Positions 61,692 to 64,000 of a stretch of 64,000 nucleotides of DNA are shown here, one piece after another. This stretch comes from Melittangium boletus DSM 14713 (GTDB lineage Bacteria > Myxococcota > Myxococcia > Myxococcales > Myxococcaceae). Each line of letters begins with the position of its first letter. The stretch's first letter is position 1. The notes beneath the pieces are model-generated. The model had not been told where the DNA came from and did not search any database. It worked only from the letters and a program-made list of their open reading frames with translations. The stretch covers positions 434,292 through 498,291 of the forward strand of contig NZ_CP022163.1 in assembly GCF_002305855.1 (NCBI RefSeq), read 5' to 3'. Position numbers and translations under genes: made by a program.

Positions 61692-62075
61692 ATGAATCCC
61701 GCGATCGATCCCAACCCCCTGAGCCCCTACATGCCGCTGGCGGTGGTTCTGCTGCTGGCGGGCTTGCTGGCGCTCCTCATCGTGAAGTTCGCCGCCCTGG
61801 CGGGCCCCAAGCGGCCGAGCGCCATCAAGTCGGCGCCCTTCGAGGCGGGCTCGGAGAGCAGCGGCACGGCGCGCCAGCGCTTCGCGGTGAAGTTCTACGT
61901 GGTGGCCCTGCTCTTCATCGTGTTCGACGTCGAGGCGGTCTTCCTGTATCCCTGGGCGGTCAACTTCCAGGCGCTCGGCTGGTTCGGCTACGCGGAGATG
62001 GTCGTTTTCGCGGCGACCCTCGTCGTGGGCCTTATCTACATCTGGAAGAAGGGCGCTCTGGAGTGGGAGCACTGA
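61692..62075 (+). CDS. nuoA: NADH-quinone oxidoreductase subunit A
   Basis: 127 aa from ATG at 61692 (MNPAIDPNPLSPYMPLAV). Three transmembrane helices: PLAVVLLLAGLLALLIVKFA, VKFYVVALLFIVFDVEAVFL and YAEMVVFAATLVVGLIYIW. KSAPFEAGSESSGTARQRF is the conserved loop and FDVEAVFLYPWA the family motif. It is part of the complex I membrane arm near the quinone site. Six bases before nuoB. Confidence 0.96.
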   Translation: MNPAIDPNPLSPYMPLAVVLLLAGLLALLIVKFAALAGPKRPSAIKSAPFEAGSESSGTARQRFAVKFYVVALLFIVFDVEAVFLYPWAVNFQALGWFGYAEMVVFAATLVVGLIYIWKKGALEWEH

Positions 62076-62081
62076 GGACAC

Positions 62082-62639
<558 letters not shown>

Positions 62640-62666
62640 CCCTCCGGCACCGAGGACAGAGGTCTC

Positions 62667-64000
62667 GTGGACGAGTCCGGGCAGACACAATCCCCACTCG
62701 CCACCTTCCTGCGCGAGCCCGTGGACCGGGCCCTGGAGGCCGAGCGGCAGTACAACACGCTGAGACTGGCGCAGATGCGCTTCCTCGGGGTGTCCATCGT
62801 CCTGGCCATCGCCGCGTATCTGGGGTGGGTGCAGGGCCTGGCGGACTGGGAGGTGTACCTCCTCCCCTTCACCGCGTACTGGCTGTGCACGGTGGCGACG
62901 CTCGTCAGTGTCCTGCGCTGGCCCCTGGTGGCCAGCTGGGCCGGAGCGTCGCTCGCGGTGGTGGACGTTCCCGCCATCTACTGGCTGCAGCACCTCGCCC
63001 TGCCCGTGTCCCCCTCTCCCGGAGGCGTGGCGGGATTCACGCTCGGCATCTACGCGTTCATCATCGTCCTCTCCGCCCTGTCCTTGCGCCGTGCCGTGAC
63101 CTTCGTGGTGGCGTCCGTGGCGGCCGTGGCCGAGGTGGCCCTCCAGGTCGAGGCCGGCATCGGCATGGGCGCGCGCGTGGTGGGCGTGGTGGTGGTGAGC
63201 ATGACGGCGGGGGCCTCGCACTACCTCTTCCATCGCATCCGCGTGCTCGTCTCCGCCCTGACGCGCGAGGAGCTCAAGCGTGCCCAGCTCGGCCGCTACT
63301 TCTCTCCGGCCGTCGCCGAGCGGCTGCAGGACCTGGAGTCCCCGGTGTCCAAGCCCGAGCTGCGCGAGGTGACCATCCTCTTCACGGACCTGCGCGACTT
63401 CACCGCGCTGAGCGAGCGGCTGAGCCCCGAGGCCGTGGTGGCCATCCTCAACGACTATTACGGGCGCATGGTGGAAGTGGTGTTCCGCCACGGGGGAACG
63501 CTCGACAAGTTCATTGGGGACGCACTCATGGTGTACTTCGGCGCCCCCCTGGCCGAACCCGACCACCCGCGCCGCGCGGTGGAGTGCGCCCTGGACATGG
63601 TGAAGGAGCTCGGGGAGATGAACGCCGAGCGCTTCGCACGGGGCGAGCCGGGGCTCCTCATGGGCGTGGGCCTGCACACCGGCCACGTGGTGCTCGGCAA
63701 CATCGGCTCCATGGCCCGCCGGCTGGAGTACACCGCCATCGGGGACACGGTGAACCTGGCCAACCGCATCGAGCAGCTCACCAAGAAGCACCGCACCCCC
63801 GTCCTCGTCTCGAAGGAGACCCGGGAGCGGGCGGGCGACTGCTGCCTCTGGCAGGAATTACCGCCCACCCCCGTGGCGGGCAAGCGCGAGCCGGTCATCA
63901 CCTTCATCCCCCGGCCCCTGCCCGGCCGAGAGGGGGCCGGGACGGCGGCCCGGAAGCCCCGCTCGGGCGAACGCCGGCTTCTGCCTCGCGTAAGTAGCGA
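62667..64000 (+). CDS. Membrane class III adenylate cyclase, 3' end cut by the window edge
   Basis: Frame from GTG at 62667 ([20 protein letters not shown]) with AGAGG about five bases upstream, open to the last base, so at least 444 aa. The N-terminal 200 residues contain four to six hydrophobic helices ([38 protein letters not shown]). The cyclase domain begins with [20 protein letters not shown] (metal aspartate), then [17 protein letters not shown] (lysine and second metal aspartate), and [19 protein letters not shown] (aspartate). The K/D pair marks adenylate rather than guanylate specificity. A short Pro/Arg-rich tail follows. No stop is seen before the edge. Confidence 0.93.
   Translation, partial: MDESGQTQSPLATFLREPVDRALEAERQYNTLRLAQMRFLGVSIVLAIAAYLGWVQGLADWEVYLLPFTAYWLCTVATLVSVLRWPLVASWAGASLAVVDVPAIYWLQHLALPVSPSPGGVAGFTLGIYAFIIVLSALSLRRAVTFVVASVAAVAEVALQVEAGIGMGARVVGVVVVSMTAGASHYLFHRIRVLVSALTREELKRAQLGRYFSPAVAERLQDLESPVSKPELREVTILFTDLRDFTALSERLSPEAVVAILNDYYGRMVEVVFRHGGTLDKFIGDALMVYFGAPLAEPDHPRRAVECALDMVKELGEMNAERFARGEPGLLMGVGLHTGHVVLGNIGSMARRLEYTAIGDTVNLANRIEQLTKKHRTPVLVSKETRERAGDCCLWQELPPTPVAGKREPVITFIPRPLPGREGAGTAARKPRSGERRLLPRVSS

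Overview
The window is GC-rich DNA with dense, often overlapping genes (many ATGA stop/start junctions) and frequent GTG and TTG starts. It carries several hallmarks of a delta-proteobacterial predator: a MoaB/Rieske pair, a trypsin-like protease next to a glutamic-type CPBP protease, an Hsp70/J-domain pair with a proline-rich leader, many lipoproteins, a bacterial deoxyhypusine-synthase-like protein and P450s. I infer a myxobacterium of the Cystobacter/Archangium/Melittangium type. This is inference from gene content; no database was searched.

Left part (1-13.5 kb) is mostly housekeeping. It holds the 3' part of a lipoprotein gene cut by the window edge, the metG-HEAT-tatD operon, an NRDE protein, the holB-holA replication pair, a TIGR02757-type protein, a membrane TPR protein, Rieske-moaB, and polX.

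From 25.8 kb down to 13.5 kb on the minus strand runs one tightly packed unit of 13 genes. In transcription order: Gfo/Idh/MocA dehydrogenase, DegT aminotransferase, NUDIX, second DegT, FAD oxidoreductase, HAD phosphatase, membrane desaturase, methylthioadenosine phosphorylase, NudK-type NUDIX, a binding-protein-fold protein without a signal peptide, MFS transporter, hexose-6-phosphate mutarotase and apt. I read it as a biosynthetic cluster for an amino-sugar or nucleoside-like metabolite with its own adenine recycling; the product is unknown. An insertion-sequence transposase lies just upstream.

The middle (27-43 kb) holds an HTTM membrane protein and a lipoprotein, then an ABC exporter whose two permeases carry a pseudo-peptidase and an intact HExxH peptidase domain. 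After these come the serine protease/CPBP pair, a class II amidotransferase relative lacking its nucleophile, the Hsp70 and J-domain genes, a CvpA-like protein, a ClpX-like ATPase without its zinc domain, and speA followed by a clear terminator.

From 43.4 to 50.2 kb lie three toxin/immunity-like pairs. In each, a lipoprotein with a PD-(D/E)xK-type nuclease signature is followed, by an ATGA overlap, by a DUF3396-like immunity protein. Two pairs are a tandem duplication of about 1.78 kb. Divergence is concentrated at the toxin/immunity junction, as expected for specificity modules. A plausible model is lipoprotein toxins passed between sibling cells, comparable to the SitA/SitI polymorphic toxins of myxobacteria.

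The right part (50-64 kb) has an APH-type kinase, a GDPD lipoprotein, a large protein with a CorA-like tail, OsmC, a deoxyhypusine-synthase-like enzyme with the catalytic lysine, a PHP phosphoesterase-P450 pair, a chemoreceptor, nuoA-nuoB separated from the rest of the nuo genes, and a class III adenylate cyclase running off the window end.
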